Shown here in pieces: positions 22,639 to 36,700 of a stretch of 64,000 nucleotides of DNA (the stretch's first letter is position 1; each line of letters starts with the position of its first letter). The position numbers and the translations under genes are program-made. The notes below the pieces were generated by a model. The model was not told the origin of the DNA. It did no database searches and saw nothing but the letters and a program-made list of their open reading frames with translations. Source of the stretch: Dasyornis broadbenti (Eukaryota > Chordata > Aves > Passeriformes > Dasyornithidae); NCBI GenBank assembly GCA_013397935.1, contig VZRN01005851.1:2144184-2208183 (forward strand), in the 5' to 3' direction.

Positions 22639-23632
22639 CCCACATGCAGGTCTATGATTGACACTGGATACCCTACATCTCAAAAAATCAGTTCATTAAC
22701 AAAATCAATGCCATTTACATGAAGGAAGTATGGTATTAACTCCCCAGCCAGTTAAATGTAATGAATTGGTTTGCTGGTGTTATCAGGATAGCCTACAACA
22801 CAACGCCTTTGCTTATTTACAAAGTCTAAACCCAAGTTGGTTGTCAAGCACATTAAGCAAGACTGAACACTCAAATCAGATTTAACCAACTATTTTAAGA
22901 CATTCTTAGAAATAATGCTTACTGATAGAATGTAAAATACATGCTTTGGGCAATAACATATATTGCATTGTTTAAAGCTGGTTACATAAACAAGCTTAAC
23001 CAACCATTGTAAAAGCGGCCATCATATCTGCTAATATATTTTCACACCCCATGACTGCAAATTTAGTCCTAGTCCAGAATGAGCACATACAAAGTAGAGA
23101 GCTAATTAAACTGTGTTTTAGTTAACAATTGAGTTTAATGTTAGGAGGAACTTGTATACCTTTTCTGTTTGCAAAGCTAGTGAACACAGCAGAGAGAAAC
23201 AAATTTCATTCTTACAACTGAGCAAATGTGGAGAGGCAAAATACACACAGGAGGAAGCGTGTATACTTCAGACCACAAAAAATACAGTACATTATTCACA
23301 TAGTTAGAAAAAACCAAGACAATTACCAAACTGTTTAACTGGTAAAAGTTTAATGTCAACTTACTTATAAAAATGAAAAAATATTTTAAAATTCACCATA
23401 CAATTGAGCAACCTGGCCCTACTGACTACCAGCTATAGGAAGGCATTTAAGGAAATGATGGTTGTGTCAAAACAAAGGCTAACTCGAGGCATGTATGCTG
23501 CTTTGAAATAAAATGAAAAGAAAAACCAAAAAACCCTCACATTTGCAGGAAGCTAGATGCTTAGCCTAGTTTTTAAAGCTAATTACAAAATCCTCGTTCA
23601 TACTGGTCCAGATGTCTTGACAATTTCTTCTT

Positions 23633-23641
23633 CTAACAGAA
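23633..23641 (-). CDS. TCEA1: TCEA1 exon 10: Phe-Cys-stop plus 3' UTR
   Basis: The acceptor CTTTTCTTTTGACAG is followed by TTC TGT TAG. That gives the expected ...RWK-FC end of TFIIS. Only nine coding bases lie in this exon and the rest is 3' UTR. The polypyrimidine tract is strong. The exact fit to the known C terminus makes this assignment firm despite its size. Confidence 0.88.
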   Translation of the reverse strand, partial: FC

Positions 23642-26600
23642 CTGTCAAAAGAAAAGAATTTTTTATGAGATCTTTATGCAGCTTAGTTCTAAATCTTTGC
23701 AAGAAGGAACAGAAATACACCACCATACTTAGGATAAGGAAATTACTAGTTAAAGCATTTGCTTATACTATAACCATTCCTTCAGGCATTTATATACCAG
23801 ACACTTCTGTAACTGCCACCTTACCAAAGGTTTTAAGGACAAACATAGTTTTCCAGGTACTGCAAACAATTCCATCAAGCAATTTCTAAGCTTTATATAT
23901 TATTTAGATACCTTGGAGCATAATATTCAGCAATAAGCTATGTAAACCAAGATGCATAAAATATTTTTTTTATGTGGCAATCTTAATGTATACTGTGGCA
24001 TCGGTCTGCAGAGCTGCAGCATTCTTAACACAGAAAAACAACAGAATGAGGTTATCATGCTTCCTTATTGCATGTGATCACATCTTAAACTGTAAATTTT
24101 ACAAGCTTTCATTTCAGTGCCTCTCTGTTTTATTGAACTACCAGTGTTCCTCAGAAGCTTTATAAATTCCTATTTCCTGAACTTAAAAAAAAGATTCAAT
24201 CAAGTCACCACTGCCCTGCACTTATCCTGACACGGGACTACAGCAGCAATCATCTCTCTTTTTTATTGCGTCTTCTTTTCAGAATAGCAAAAATCAGAAA
24301 AAACAACAACAAAAGGTCTAAAAAGGCCTGTTCCACTCACCAAAGCAGAGATTAAAACCAGTTAAAAGAACTTTGGGTGAAGAAAGAGAAAACATAGTGA
24401 CTAGCTTGTCACTACTTTGTATGGCAAAGCAGTATCATAACTACATGTCACAAGGACTAAGTCCTGACTACTCTCCCCCTTTGCCACCAACCTACCTAAG
24501 AGATATCATACCTTCAGTCAAAAATACATTTCTAATTCAAAGCTATTTTGCAATATCAACATGTAATATCATTACAGGGTTAAGAAATAACTGAAAGTCA
24601 ACAGAAACTGATTTGTCACATTTACTGTAAACCAAAATTAACCACAGAACTTGACTGTCTGCTATCAAATATGCAGAGCAGTCTAACAGTCTTACCTTCC
24701 ATCTGTTTCCACATTCATTACAGACAACAAATGTTGTCATGGGTTCATCAGCACTGCGGGTTTGAACCTTTGGCAAATGCAAGAGCCAGAACGGAAAAGG
24801 AAAATTAGTACCTTCAACTTTTGTTAGTGTGTGTTCAATGTAACTGTTTAAATCAAAGTTTAACAATACGGAAACAAATTTGCATAAAAATACAAGTTAA
24901 CTTTATGTATCAACTGACACTGGGTTTTTTTGCCTCGCTATAAAGCCATTATAAACTTAGATTTAGAGAGATTTAGTAGCACTAATATACCAATTTCTGC
25001 ACTGAAACTGTGCACATATTTCTAGGAACAGATTCTGCACTAAAACTACAATGTTCAGTACAGCTTCACATACATTTACCGATGCAAAAACTTATAAGTC
25101 TCATGATTGAAAAACAGCTTGCTACTTAAAGCACTGATATACAATATAAAATATAAATGCAACTGATTCTATGATGAAAATTACATTCCCTAAAGCACTG
25201 TTAAGCAATTAAAGCCCCCTTCTTGCAGTGGTAAGAATGACTGTAAATCAGGGTCTAGTGTTTCCCTCTGTAAAAAAAGTTTACACACATTAAAAACAGT
25301 ATCTCTCCTCCACATAAAACCATTATGAATAAGATTTATTAAGAAGAATTAGCACAAATTCAGCATTGCAAAGAAACTGAAATTTTAGTCTATACAGATA
25401 CTCAGCTTGGATCTAAATAAAATCTTTGGCAAATAAATACAACAAACTTGCTTTACATAAGCACAACTAAGTAGATCCAGTCATTTTCACATTTGCCAGC
25501 GTTTTGTAAAAAGTTCATTTTGCAACTTCAGTTTTTTCCTCTGACAATCTTTATATAGGACTTAAGCTTTGAGAAAGGAAAACGAAGAGTCTGAATAACC
25601 ACGCACCTGGGTGTATGTACAGTTCTTCTTTTTGCACTTGCCACATGTAAACAGATCAGTTTGGGTACCTCCTGTTTTTGCCATCTGGTGCTCTCTGATA
25701 GCTTCTTTGGTCAGATTTTTGCGCATTTCTTTCAGCTCATCACTTGCCATTTCCTATAAAGGACAAAGTGCAGCCAGAGTTTACTAGAGAGTTTTACCTT
25801 TAAAACAAGTTATCACTGTGTGAGCCAGTACAATTTTTCATTTGGAATCCATGAACAACTGTTGAAGGGCAATGTAGCTCTACACATTTTTAATTTTACA
25901 AGACTTAAGCTGGGATATTTCACACCACAGAAGCTACAAAAAGTTAAAAATGTTCTCTTTTTTAACACAGGAAAAGAAAAGTACAAGTTACAACGTCAAA
26001 CATCTAGAAACATTTCTATGCAAATACACTTCTGAAGTTCAGAAATGTATGAGAGACAAGGTAGAGGACTTAAAAGTCCTCCAGAAAGGCAAAAAAGATC
26101 CTCTCCCTAGGTTAGATCCTTGGATAATTCTCTCACAGACCTACATAGGATTTATTGTAGGAAAAAATTTACATTATTTTGACTACTTCCAAATTAGTAC
26201 TGATAAATACAGTACAGCCATAATTTACCATGTGTAACCAGAAATCATATACACTTAGTTTCTAAACACTAACCAAAGAGTTTAGAATCGTCCATTTCCT
26301 TTTTCCTTTAAAACAATTTTAGTGCACAAGATCTCCACAATGTCTAGTAATTGTAGTAGTAATGTCTAGTAATTGTAGTAAACCAAGTGTGCACAGCAAA
26401 ACCAACTTGTTCCATTTTTCTTCAATACACTTTTACTCCACATCCCATGTACATGTAGAATTCGAATCTTGGTATCAATGCTGTTTCACTTCAGAAGTAA
26501 TCTTAATAGCACGTGGGTTTTAGCCACTAATACTTTAATCCAAAACATTAATGAAACAAAGAATGGGCACTGGACAGGACAAAATATATGTTTGCGCATA

Positions 26601-27679
26601 TGTACATAAATAAGTAGTACCAAAAAAAAAAAATCAAAATACATACTGAAGGTACAGTTTACTTTTTTTACACTTTCTTTCACCAGCCTCTGTTTGCCAG
26701 CCCTTGTTTACTAAAAAGAATCCCAACCAACCAAAAAATCCACCACAACTTTCTTCTGGAATAAAGTTAGTCATGATTTTCATTAGTTGACCATAAATTT
26801 AATTTCTTTCAGTCTCCAGGACACTCCATTACACTTCATTTGAGGGGGTAGAAGCCAACACATAAAAGCAGAACTACAAAACCAAAATAAGATGTTTAAC
26901 TATGCTTTCATTTTTCTCTCCCATAAAATCCAATTCTTCATTTGACTTTCTAGATTTATTTTGATTTGTAAAGACACTTTCGTCCCCTCTACCCCAACAC
27001 AGCCCTGTAATGCAGACTGTGCAAGCCAGAAAAAAGCCACAGTCTTTCAGAATAATGGGCAGCTTACATAAATTACTTTTATGGCTAATAAATACAGGCC
27101 AGGATGTAAGACCAATAGGGAAATAGCTCAAGACCTGTGCTTTACTTACCTCTGCAGTCATTTTGGCAAACTTGTCAGGAGGAATGTTTCCACATAATAC
27201 ATTTTTCCTTAGGTTAGGGTTCTTTGCATCCTTGAGATTTGCTATCCTACTTCGTACCCTATTTTTGTATTTCATATCAGTGTTTTTTAATTCTTGAAAA
27301 ATAGGTACTTTGGATTTAAGGAACAAAACGTGGATAAGTAAAACAGAGTAAAATATTAACAAAAAAAACAGAGCAGTAGAAAGGATTCCTTTTGGGGGAC
27401 AACTTCTAAACCAATAAACTTCTCCACTGTTCATCAAGTCCCCCCCTGACCCCAAACAACAGCTACTTTCCTGTTCAACACAGCAGAATTCACAATCTTC
27501 TGAAGCTTAATCATAGTTTAGCACGTGGTCAGTGAAATACGTGGTTTTGGGTAGTAGGATCTCAACTGAAATTGTTAAAAGTCATCCATAAGTTTATGTC
27601 CAGTTTCTTGACCTCATCCTGAGAAGTAATTAATTTCTTAACCAAATATTGAAACAATGGCAGCTCACTAACACAATTT

Positions 27680-27710
<31 letters not shown>

Positions 27711-30700
27711 CCCAGACCTCTGTTCTGGAACTATTCAAACACAGCTATCAGAACCACCCTTTTGAAAACTTCAAATTAATTTATAAATAAACTTGTAGAA
27801 TTTAAATCAAGACATTAGAAAATGATTAAGTTTGTGAACAAGAAACGATTTTTAAATAGCATAGAAGAGCCCAGCATTTTACATAAGAATGCTTCAGTAA
27901 GATTTCCTTGCTCCTGCAAGGAAAACATATTGAGCCGAGAAAAACCCACATGCACTCACCTACATGCACGCCTACATATTTTAAGGCAAATCATTTAGGT
28001 TGGGCTGTTTTTTTAAACACTAAACACAGTTCGAACACAGTTTGCCAGTTTTGTTTTACATGAAATTTAAGAAACACTCAATATATACATCAAGTTAATT
28101 AATTTGAAAATTATCTGTGTTTTTTAAAGATACTCCTGCTCTAGAGCACACAGATATAAAACAAAGGATATCTTCTTCAATCTGAGAACCCAGCTCTTCT
28201 TCATCAGCACCAATGGCAATGTAATCATCTGAGGAAAACAAGTGATAAAATATTAGCAATCTGACACTCTATGTTCTATATCCCTGAGATTTCTATAGAT
28301 CCCTACAGAACTCTGAAACTCAGCAAACTACAAAACACCTGCAAGTGAGTATTCTTTTTGTATAGGTAATTTTAATTTACTTCATACTTACACTTTCAAA
28401 ATTTATTATTTGGAAGAACAAACATAAGTGAAAGGAATCAGAAAAGAAATTTTAAAAAGTCAAAAAACTTGAGAAAGCAAAAAACTTCTGACATATAGTT
28501 GCAAACACAAGTAGAAACAAAAAACATTGCTATACAGAACAGGCTTGGCATCTCTCCCACGTCCAAAGCCTATGCATGGAACAGACTATTATAAAAATGA
28601 AACATTTTATATTGTGTTTAATCAATTGTTTTAGTCCACACAATACAAGAATAAGCAAATAAATGCTTTGCATGCATGGAAGAGAAAGATTTCATTAGAA
28701 ACACAGTAATTAAACAACAAACAATCTTACTGGATTTTTTAAAATGCAAAGCAGAGATGTGTCACAAAACATGTAAATTAGAAGAAACAGACCACAGCAG
28801 TCTTGAAGACAATGCAACATTTGAACTAAAACGTCTCAAGATAACCATTTTACTGTTTCTGACGAAAATGCTTCCTCATAAATCTGCCTTTCCAAGATAG
28901 CTTAAGAACAAAACGCATACAGTGTTTGCCTCCTCATTTCAACATGGGTGTACTTCAGTGAGTAATCCAAACACCATTTTTCCTTCGGTCTCATGCCAAA
29001 GACCATAAAACAAGAAAATACCATTATTTTTTTTTAACTCATGGATGATCAGTTTACATGTGCAGTAGAAAGCAACATAGCAAAAAAGGTTCTTGGAAAA
29101 CTAGCTACAATAAGACTACATAGAATTACGAATACTAAGATGCTGTATACTAAGATGCTGTGGCTTTATGGTCCTGAAAGAAGTCTATGAACTGCATACC
29201 CAGATGACCACAAGTTTATGGTCTTCAGTCAGCTTTGATTATTGTCTATACCTGAATTTATATGAATTAAAATAAAGAATAAAAGAGTGAAGAAAGTATG
29301 ATTCAGAAGTCTACTTACTGGGCCAAGTTACTAAGCTAAGGACAGAGAAAAACAAGCTGGGTCACAAGTTTGATAGAAGAGAAGGATGCACCAGAAAAAA
29401 ATCAGGTAATTCTCAAAAGTACAATTTCAGTTTGCTCCTTATCTAGCATATCATTCAATTTCTCAGTTTAAAGATATCCAAGTGTACATGAGAGATAAAA
29501 TGAAAAAAACCAGAATAGTTAAGGAATTTAGATACCCAAAAGGCAGGAAGTTAACAGCAATGCAAGACTCTCTTATTACAAGTATCTTGATGAAATGTCA
29601 AGAACAAATCAAAACAGAAAGGCAGCCTTCAAAAACCAAAATCAGAAGTTCCCCAGCACCTCCAGTGTAAGAAATGCAGTCTTGTATGTAGTGGCACTCT
29701 CTCAGTCAAGAAGACTGACACAAAAAAAATAGCAGCCTCTACAAAAAGGTTTAAATGAAGTATTAAGGAAGCAATAACCTTCCTGAAAAGAAGACCTCCT
29801 GTTGGCAAGATACCAGATGAGCCGAGCTACAAAATGTCCTGAATCAAGAGCAACGAAAACGCATTTTGAAACATTCCCATGCTGTCAAGGTTACTCATTA
29901 CTTGCACCTTGGGTGAACTCGTTTTATGGGTCTACACATGCATATGGACACAAACAGGGTTTATTCTACCCTACAGGGCAGGAGAAAAAGTAAAGTGGGA
30001 AAGACAGAAATAGAGAAGAAGGAAATAGTTAAACTTGAAAATATAGTCTACCAAGCTCACCTCCTGTTCTGAGAGCTGCAGAGAGCATTTCTCTACATTT
30101 CACTCGTACAGAGTCTGAAGTGCTTGGAGCCCGGGGAAAAGAAGGGATGAAAGAATTTGAGGGAGCACTACCCTCCTCCTTCCTGCTGCTGGAATTGCTA
30201 CTTGAACTGCTAAAAAAAAAAGGCAAAATGAAAACCAATATTAATGTTTTTTCCCTCCCTTCTTCAAATAACTTTGTTTCTGGGCAAAAATAAGGGTCTT
30301 TTGCTATACCCATGTGATGGTATTCCAAAATAAGAATACAAGCCACCTTTTAAAAGTTATTTATAGCTCTAGAGTCAATGCCATTTCTAAAGTGTCTTTA
30401 GACTATTCACCAGGATATTCCACACAATAGAGACACAGCAGGTATCTCATTCTATTATGTGGCATTTAAGCTTTAATTCTCAGTTCTTTACATTAACATG
30501 AAATCTTTCTTCCTCCCACGGAACTTTACTTTAAAATACAGTGACGATACATCACACCAACATTCCCTCTGCAGCGAATGCCTTGCACTCAATCTGCTTA
30601 TGGTGTTGAAGGGGTACCACGGTCACACAAAAAAAACCAGCTAAATTTACATAGTTTTGCAAACTGTAAACCAAGTTTTCAGCTTCCACCTGGACACAGA

Positions 30701-33700
30701 GGTTGAATTTCAATTTTAAAATGGCTGCTGAATAGAGAGATCACTAAATACAGAAATGTATAGAAGAAATATTCTTTTGTAAACGTTCTTCCAATTCCTG
30801 TAGTGACATTAGCGTAGGCTTCTTTTTCTGGTAACATATTTTGTGTTCACCAAAAAAAGTGCAGAATGTTTATTAAACATAAAAGCTAACACACAAAAGA
30901 AGTATTCAAAATCTCCAGCATATGCAATTACCACAAAGCAGAAATTGAAAGCTGGTTTACAGTTCTCAAAGCTGTGTGCTACTACTGAGGGAGGACAGAG
31001 TATTTGACAGACCCAACAGATGGAATAAATAGTAAACTCATCTGGCCATATCTTGGCCTATGCCTTTTTTTTTAATGTCAACAGAAGCACAGTTTACTTC
31101 CCTAACAACACACTGTTTCTTGTACTACTTTGTCTTCCCAAAAAGAACATGGCAGCTGTCTCTAATATGACAAATTTGGACCAAATAGTTTAATGTTGAT
31201 TTATACTGAGTGAGATTATTTGCACAGCCATTAAGAATTAAGCACCTTTCTTCTCTGGCTTCAGGGCTGTTTTGTGAGCAAGATGCAGGCTCCTTTTTCT
31301 TTTCTTCAGAATCTTTATCAGTTGAAGGTCCATCTGGAAACACAAAACATGAGAAACTCTCTTCTACTCAGAAATAGTAAATAATTTAAAGCAGTGGTAA
31401 AATATCATGATTTCTCCTGAACCAGTTGGAAATGCTATCAGCTCCCACTCTTTGCTGTGACGTTCTCTTGCAGTACAGCCTTCCACATCCCAACACCAAC
31501 CAATGCAGGAAATGGAAAACATGACAACATTTCAGATCCTTTGAGTCAAGTCCAGCATCTGCTTAAACCAGCAGAGAAAACATGATGGAAACATAGACTA
31601 TTATGATTTATTTTTTCCAACACTCCTGCATTAGGTAGACAGTAAGTTCTTAGGTATTGCATCAAGTCTCTGGAGTTTGTCTTCCATGCTTTACATATGC
31701 AAGTTCCTACTACATAAATGCCATTTTTTAAAATTATATTGTGAAAGATACCATAGTTGGCAAAATATAAGTAATTTTCATATTTTTGAAGGAGTTTTCC
31801 AGACACACAGACAGTATTTTCTGTGACAGCTCTTAAATTATTTGCCTCAGTATTTAAATATATTTGAATTTGCCTTTTCCATACAAGTTATGTTTCACCA
31901 TGATTTTATAAAGAATAAAGACAAAAGTCTTTATGGGAAAGAGCAATCACAATATTTAACTCTAGCATAGCAAGAGCACATACACCCTTCTACTGTAAAG
32001 AGGTTTTCAGAGTGGCTAAATTGAGTGCTTGCTTTGATTTGCTCTCTAGAAAGGCTGGCTCTCCACTGCCTACAGAGAAAGCCTAGTGAGATTAGCATCA
32101 CTGACTGACAGATTTTGTTAATTCCTCTTTCCAAGCCCTTAAAAAGCTGCTATTACACTTCTAAATTCACAGACTGTATTATTGGAATAAGCATGTATTA
32201 CAAACTTTAAAATAAATTAAAAACAGAACAAGAAAAGGAGGGAAATATGTTAAGGCTCAGTCTTGCCAACAAAGATGTCCTTAACTAAGTATGTAAATCC
32301 TTGTTTAAGCATCTAAAAGTATCCTTGTTTCCAGAGGAACCCCGTCCCTGTGCTTCTCAGAGGAACTTGGTTGTACATAACCCAAATTCAGGTCTCTTCA
32401 AACATCGAGCTTTTTTTTTGCTTTTTGTTTTTATTTTTATAGAATAGAAAATAACTGTACTGGCTTTCTTTTTAGAGGAACAATAAACTGAACATGATTG
32501 TGATCCTTTCCTTAACCTATAAGTTAAGGAATTTATCCAATCAAATATCACTTTATTAAAAAATCATCATCATAAAAGGAGAGCAGAGACAGCAGTACTG
32601 GATCAGACCAGGCACTCATCTACTATCCTGTCTCCAGCTGTACCTATAAAGAGATGCACACAAAATAGTACAGGAGCCAGAAAAGCACAAAAAGATACTT
32701 CTCCAGAGTATTCCCCCAGCCTTCAAGAGCTCACTCATTGTTTGCAGTGTTCTATTCAATCCTAGATAAATTTCTTCATTTAAGAAAAAAAAGGAAAATT
32801 AAACACAGTAGATGATGCTCTCAGGCTGATTGTCGTTAATAAGCTGAAGAAGAGGTTATTCAAAAAAATTCCTAATAAAGACAGCAATTTAACAACTTTT
32901 ATTTATAAAAAAGCAGTTTCACTAAGAAAGCAAACAAGACTATAAACTGAATGGATCACACAAGTCCTTTGCTATGACAACTGAAGTGCACGAAGAGAAA
33001 GAAAACAACTCCCATTTTTAACATGCATACTCACTCTCTCTATGGCAACAACTGATTACATGATATAATCTTTAAAGATGTTCTAAATATGCATGCAATC
33101 TCATTTACCTTCATAATGTTTTAAGTACGTGATCATTTTTGTCAGAGGCTTTAAGACAAACCAGTAGATAAAACAGGTATCCTGGGATACAGCTCAAGTC
33201 CTGCAAAGCAGGAGCTGTGCTTCAGCCCATTTACCTCCACATTTTTTTCTGGTACACAAGTTGTGAAATTCTGATCTGACCTATGTATTTCCAGTTTATT
33301 TTGCATCGTACACAGCAGAATGGTATAGCTGGCACCCAGTTTTCTTTTATCAAACACTGCCATTTAGCCCAGCACCATTTCATCAAGGGCAGGCACCTGA
33401 GAACACCTGCCAATATCCCGATGGCTTCTTTCCCTTATGGAGGGCAGGGTACATATGAGGCACACAGATAAAGCAAGAGATAAAAGCACAGCTCTTCCTA
33501 TAGCTGCAGATCAGTCTATGCAAGGATGTCTCAAACCAAGGTCAGACTTGAGCAGCTGAGGCTGGACATCTTCAGCAAGTATGTCTTCAAAACTACAGGT
33601 TTTTTAATCAATTAAGAGCTTATAGATATTTTTGCTTAATCTAGTTTCAGAAAGCTGAAAATGAAGTTAACATTATGCTAAGTGCTTAAGTCACTCTTAT

Positions 33701-36700
33701 GGATCACAAATTGGAAAGCACTAGAAGAGATCCACTGCCAAGCTGTTATTTATTCTTAAACTGACCCATTAATAAGGATATCTTGCTTTACTGAAATGCT
33801 GTATTGACAAAAGAACAGAGTGCAATTAACAGCCTGCTAGACAGCATTTCTTCTATCCTCTGGGGAAAGAAAAATTATCCTTGACAAATTAAAAATCCCT
33901 GCTAATTAACTTATTTTACATTCAATGGCCAGAGTCTAATGGAAATGAAGAATGACATCTAATGGGAACTATGAACAATCACAGAAATTCTAATAAAGTA
34001 AGGTGGAAAAAAATGGCCCTTCTGTGAAATGTCTTTAAAAATTCCAATGTGATTCACCTCAGGAAGTCTATAGAACATTATAAATATTTATATAATATAA
34101 ATTACAAGTTGTGCAGTTCCTTTTTTCAACTCCATACAGCTATTCAAACTTACCAATTTCTTCTTCAGAAACAAGTGGAAATTGTTACCAATGTTAGGAA
34201 AACTGTAACTTCACAGTTTTAGCTACTGCATCTTCAGAAGCTAGTTTATATTAATACTTCTTTAAAATACAAAGAACATGCTATTAACATGAATAGACTA
34301 TTAGCCATTGGAATAAGACATTCAAAGTCTAATGACTGCACTGCATTTTCTACCTGGGATTTGTAATTAATTTGAAAGACACTTATAGCTTCTTCAGTGA
34401 AAAATCTTTCCAGGGTCAACCATGACATGACAGTAGTTTTTGTTATCAAACCAAAAATTTTAATGTAAATTTTAATATACAGACAGATAACATAATTACT
34501 CTGAATGTTAGAAGCCATTAACAGCTTTCTCCTACATTTTTCTAACTATATTAGAAGCCAACACTAGACATTTGCTAGTAACAAGCAAAAAATAAGAAAA
34601 TTTAAATGTTATTAATTTATAAATCTAAACTAAGAAAAATTTTAAAGCAAAAAATTTCCCAGAAACATTAATCAAAGGTGGCTAGTTATTACCTGGAAGC
34701 ATATGAGAATTTAATTAGTGGGATATTGTGTGTTACCTACTCAAGAATCACCACCAGAATTTGAAAAGTTTTCTGAGTATTTAATTTTAAAAAGTTAAAA
34801 GAAAGAGATAATAGAACAGGTATCAGATGACACAGTTATTAATTTAATGACATTCATATTCAATAATTATTTAGGTTCTATTTTCCAGATTCTGACCAAA
34901 TAATCTTGAGATGCACAAGCAGCTACACTTGTCAGCAATTCCTCTACAAGATGTAGTAAGGCAAGAAGGTAAGATCAGTGAAGTTTCTTTCCAGTAGTAG
35001 CACTGGGAGAAGGAATATCTAAAATCTACAAATAAACAACAAAATTATGAGCTGTTTATTTTTAAAGATATTTTTATCATCAGTGACAAAAGACCATGAC
35101 ACATGGACTTATTCACTATATGTGTTTTATATAGTATGATGTATCATGTGTTGTTATCTCTCCACTGAATAGCCTAACGAATCATAGACCTACTAACAGT
35201 ACATGAACAGTTCCAAATATACACTTGAGAGGAGGTGATTTCCACAGCTCAGATTTGATATGAAAATGAAACTGCTGACATTGTTTTTGCACTTGATTCT
35301 GCTTGATGTCTTATAAAGACATGTACTCCTCTATTAATAGTAAATAATATTCTTAAACACTATTAGATTCTAATTTAAGAACTTGTTTTGCCAGTAACAT
35401 TTCTTTTTGAGCAAAACCAGTAGGTTTCAAAATGTCCTTGAGCATCTTCACCTAATGACAGCATTACCATACCTGTAAGATAGTCTTAGACTGTACCTGC
35501 TTGCTCCAGGAGAATCAAATCCAGGTTCGAAATAACAAAAGATTTTGTGAGCAAAATGATCTGAGTAAAATACTTCTGTGAAGCCTGACTGGTGTTATTA
35601 ACACTTAAACATTTTTTTAAAATAAAATTACTCAGGCATGCTCTTCTTTGAAATATGCATTTCAAAATGTTTCTAGCCTTACTTTTACTTTTCAATAGTG
35701 GCAAGAGATAAAAATTTAACGTTAAGAATATTGTGCTGTGATTCTGCATTTTTAGTTCAGTATATAAAGTTATTGGAGGAAAGGTCACTTAGAGGTTTGG
35801 ACATTCTTTTTCACTGTATACTCTTCAGTTCAGCAAGTAATTATTTCTGATGGGGGTTATATTATTCCTTAAGGAAGTTTTGTTGCTTCTCTAATATAAG
35901 AAACACTCCTGACAACCTAAATGAGTACGCATAGATTCATTATCTGCACAGCATACTCTGTGTACTCAGCTACTTGGCAAAACAACCCTTATTTGTAAAT
36001 TCCATTTTATAACTGAACAGCATTTTATTCTGAGAGCTGAATTTAGCTCCTTATGCAAATTATGACCATCTCTGCTGTGTGGTTTAACTTTCAGAAAATA
36101 CCTGAAAGGGACTTTGCACTGTGGCTCACCCAGTGAGTCCCTTCAGACAATGGTCACAAGCCCTCTGCTGCGCAGCTTCCAACCCCCCTAAAAAACCATT
36201 GGTAACCTGGCAGGCTCATGTCGAGCCACAAAATCTGGTGATTCACAACTCACTTTGATTTCTTCTCATGTTTCCCATGCATTCCTAAAAACTAAATTCT
36301 GATAGCATTGAACTGAAACATTACATGCAGTCTGAACAGTCAACAATTCTTGCCTAAATTCAAAATGTCATTTATAAAAATAACTCACAAAGACTTCAGA
36401 GCTCTGAGTACAATGCTTGGTACGATTAACAGCTGTCCGCTTCTGCTGCCATCTTTGCTCCATACCATTTTACATGCACTATAAACAGCATAATCGAAAC
36501 TGATTTCTCAAGCAGCTCAACATAGGGTATTTCGTATTCTTCCGAGAAAGTCAAAACTAATGATAAAACAGAATAAGAGTACTTTGTAAGATTCCCACCC
36601 ATACTTATACCCTATCTTTCACAGTTTTGAAACTTTATGTTCTAATTAATTACTGAGCAGTGACAAAGGAGTCAAAACATTAGCCTTACTATGTTTTATT

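Larger units (their letters stand above)
16884..23632. other. Convergent intergenic region: RGS20 3' UTR, CR1 fragment, TCEA1 3' UTR
   Basis: The two genes point at each other here. From the left comes the RGS20 3' UTR (AATAAA at 17587 or 17842). From the right comes the TCEA1 3' UTR (first TTTATT, that is AATAAA on the minus strand, at 22633-22638). Between them lie a CR1 3' end (18456-18579), a G-rich stretch (19602-19618), an AT microsatellite (20124-20139) and a CA microsatellite (20940-20961). The ORFs of 60-80 codons here show no recognisable motif. No RNA gene recognised. Confidence 0.7.

Noticed and set aside
26874..27455. 193-codon minus-strand frame as a separate gene
   Set aside because: It is TCEA1 exon 7 plus intron sequence on both sides. 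The real exon is 27150-27304.
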